DNA of 64,000 bases from Lentzea nigeriaca (GTDB taxonomy: Bacteria > Actinomycetota > Actinomycetes > Mycobacteriales > Pseudonocardiaceae): contig NZ_JAFBCX010000012.1 of NCBI RefSeq assembly GCF_016907955.1, positions 1 to 64,000 of the forward strand. The letters are read 5' to 3'. Position 1 is the first letter of the stretch; each line of letters starts with the position of its first letter. The notes beneath the pieces are model-generated. The model had not been told where the DNA came from and did not search any database. It worked only from the letters and a program-made list of their open reading frames with translations. The position numbers were made by a program, and so were the translations under genes. Shown here one piece after another: positions 62,999 to 64,000 of the stretch.

Positions 62999-64000
62999 AA
63001 CTTGTCGCGCTCCCGCAGTGAGGCAGGCGGCCGGAACCGCTCCCCGTACGTGTCCGCGAGGTAGTCCGCCCGCTCCACGAACGCCTGCACGCCGTAGGAG
63101 TTGATGAACTGCAACGTGCCGCCGCTCCACGGCGCGAACCCGAACCCGAAGATCGAGCCGATGTTCGCGTCCGCCACCGACGTCAGCACGCCCTCGTCGA
63201 GGCACCGCACGGTTTCCAGCGCCTGCACGAACAGCAGCCGGTCCCGCACGTCCTGTTCGGACACCCCGGCGTCGGCCTTCGCGTACCGCGTCGTGAGCTC
63301 GGGCCACAGGAACTTCCTGCCGCCCTCGGGGTACTCGTAGAACCCCGCCCCGCCGGACTTTCCGGTGCGGCCCAACGACACCATCTCGCGGATCAGGTCG
63401 TGGGCCGCGCTGTCCGACACCAGCGACGGGTCGTCCGCGAGCGTCTGGTCGTGGATCTTCAGCTGCAACGACAGCGTCACCTCGTCCGACACGGCCAGCG
63501 GCCCAACCGCCATGCCGGCCTTGCGGGCCACGTTCTCGATCAGCGCGGGCGCCACGCCCTCGGACAGCATCATGATCGCCTCGATCACGTACGTGCCGAA
63601 GGTCCGCGACGTGTAGAAGCCGCGCGAGTCGTTCACCACGATCGGCGTCTTCCCGATCTGCCGCACGTAGTCGAGCGCCCGCTGCAACGTCTCCTCGGAC
63701 GTCTTCTCGCCGCGGATGATCTCGACCAGCCGCATCTTCGGCACGGGCGAGAAGAAGTGCAGGCCGATGAACCGCTCGGCGTCCGGAACCGCCGTGGCGA
63801 GCCCGGTGATCGGCAGCGTCGACGTGTTTGACGCGATCACCGCGTCCGGCAGCGCCTGTGCTTCCGCTGCCGCCAGCACCTTGTTCTTCAGCTCGCGGTT
63901 CTCGAACACCGCCTCGATGATCAGGTCGCAGCCCACGAGGTCGTCGTCGGAGTCCGTCGGCGTGATGCCTTCCAGGCCCCCAGCGCCCTTCTGGGCGGCT
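62995..64000 (-). CDS. 3-hydroxyacyl-CoA dehydrogenase / multifunctional beta-oxidation protein (partial)
   Basis: The reading frame runs off the right edge (first full codon at 63999), so the N-terminal part is missing. What remains is the end of the NAD-binding domain (GITPTDSDDDLVGCDLIIEAVFENRELK, ASNTSTLPITGLA), the catalytic His in IGLHFFSPVPKMRLVEII, and two C-terminal dimerisation domains (SRGFYTSRTFGTYVIEAIMMLSEGV; FGFGFAPWSGGTLQFINSYG). This is the FadB/FadJ-type protein that oxidises 3-hydroxyacyl-CoA, usually with an N-terminal enoyl-CoA hydratase half, which would lie outside. Confidence 0.95.
   Translation of the reverse strand, partial: AAQKGAGGLEGITPTDSDDDLVGCDLIIEAVFENRELKNKVLAAAEAQALPDAVIASNTSTLPITGLATAVPDAERFIGLHFFSPVPKMRLVEIIRGEKTSEETLQRALDYVRQIGKTPIVVNDSRGFYTSRTFGTYVIEAIMMLSEGVAPALIENVARKAGMAVGPLAVSDEVTLSLQLKIHDQTLADDPSLVSDSAAHDLIREMVSLGRTGKSGGAGFYEYPEGGRKFLWPELTTRYAKADAGVSEQDVRDRLLFVQALETVRCLDEGVLTSVADANIGSIFGFGFAPWSGGTLQFINSYGVQAFVERADYLADTYGERFRPPASLRERDKF

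Overview
The window is high-GC DNA (codon third positions almost always G or C) from an actinomycete. GlnD/GltBD-type glutamate synthase, an AfsR/SARP and LAL regulator repertoire, an XRE + DUF397 pair, ESX accessory genes of PE/PPE/EspG/WXG type, and many genes that appear to lack a 5' leader all fit Pseudonocardiales (a Lentzea-, Saccharothrix- or Lechevalieria-like organism). The genus is an inference; no rRNA or marker gene is present to fix it. About 50 protein genes are supported. I saw no rRNA, tRNA, CRISPR array, insertion sequence or phage.

Layout. 1-6.8 kb: tail of an unknown gene, an FAD monooxygenase, lgt, an OmpR-type two-component system, an orphan TAXI solute-binding lipoprotein and a DctA-type dicarboxylate symporter. 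7.3-13.9 kb: gltB-gltD, a small hypothetical. 13.8-19.9 kb (minus): a SARP/NB-ARC/TPR regulator, then a five-gene ESX accessory operon (PE-like, PPE-like, EspG-like, two small WXG-like proteins) with no ESX machinery genes. 20-24 kb: SEC-C/TPR protein, CHRD secreted protein facing a small lipoprotein across a perfect 11-bp-arm palindrome, and a non-specific nuclease. 24-29 kb: NACHT-LRR STAND ATPase and helicase-associated protein. 28.8-38 kb: housekeeping stretch (DUF2461, VanZ, pyk, tesB, Uma2, Lrp + LysE exporter, DUF2218, gnd, dacB). 38-40.4 kb: SulP transporter-carbonic anhydrase fusion preceded by a candidate 25-codon leader ORF. 40.5-52 kb: a regulatory stretch (Cys-motif small protein, XRE + DUF397, second SARP, a 51-aa small ORF coupled to a LAL/LuxR regulator, MacB/FtsX-type ABC exporter). 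52.3-60.4 kb: a cellobiose-type ABC importer with GH1 beta-glucosidase under a perfect TGTGAGAGCGCTCTCACA operator, a phytase-like secreted esterase, an ACT-GNAT protein and a LacI regulator that probably binds that operator. 60.4-64 kb: three small membrane/secreted proteins, a promoter overlapped by a perfect DasR-type operator that leads into a structured region with no convincing ORF, an AraC regulator, and the 3' part of a fatty-acid beta-oxidation 3-hydroxyacyl-CoA dehydrogenase cut by the window edge.

The most noteworthy items are: the DasR-box promoter driving a putative small RNA (61.86-62.03 kb); the leader ORF in front of the SulP-carbonic anhydrase gene; the 51-aa ORF translationally coupled to the LAL regulator; the ribosome-binding site buried in a hairpin ahead of the ABC exporter; the ESX substrate/chaperone operon without a secretion machine; and a recurrent arrangement of a TANNNT-like hexamer 6-8 nt before the start codon in at least a dozen genes, which relocates several starts.
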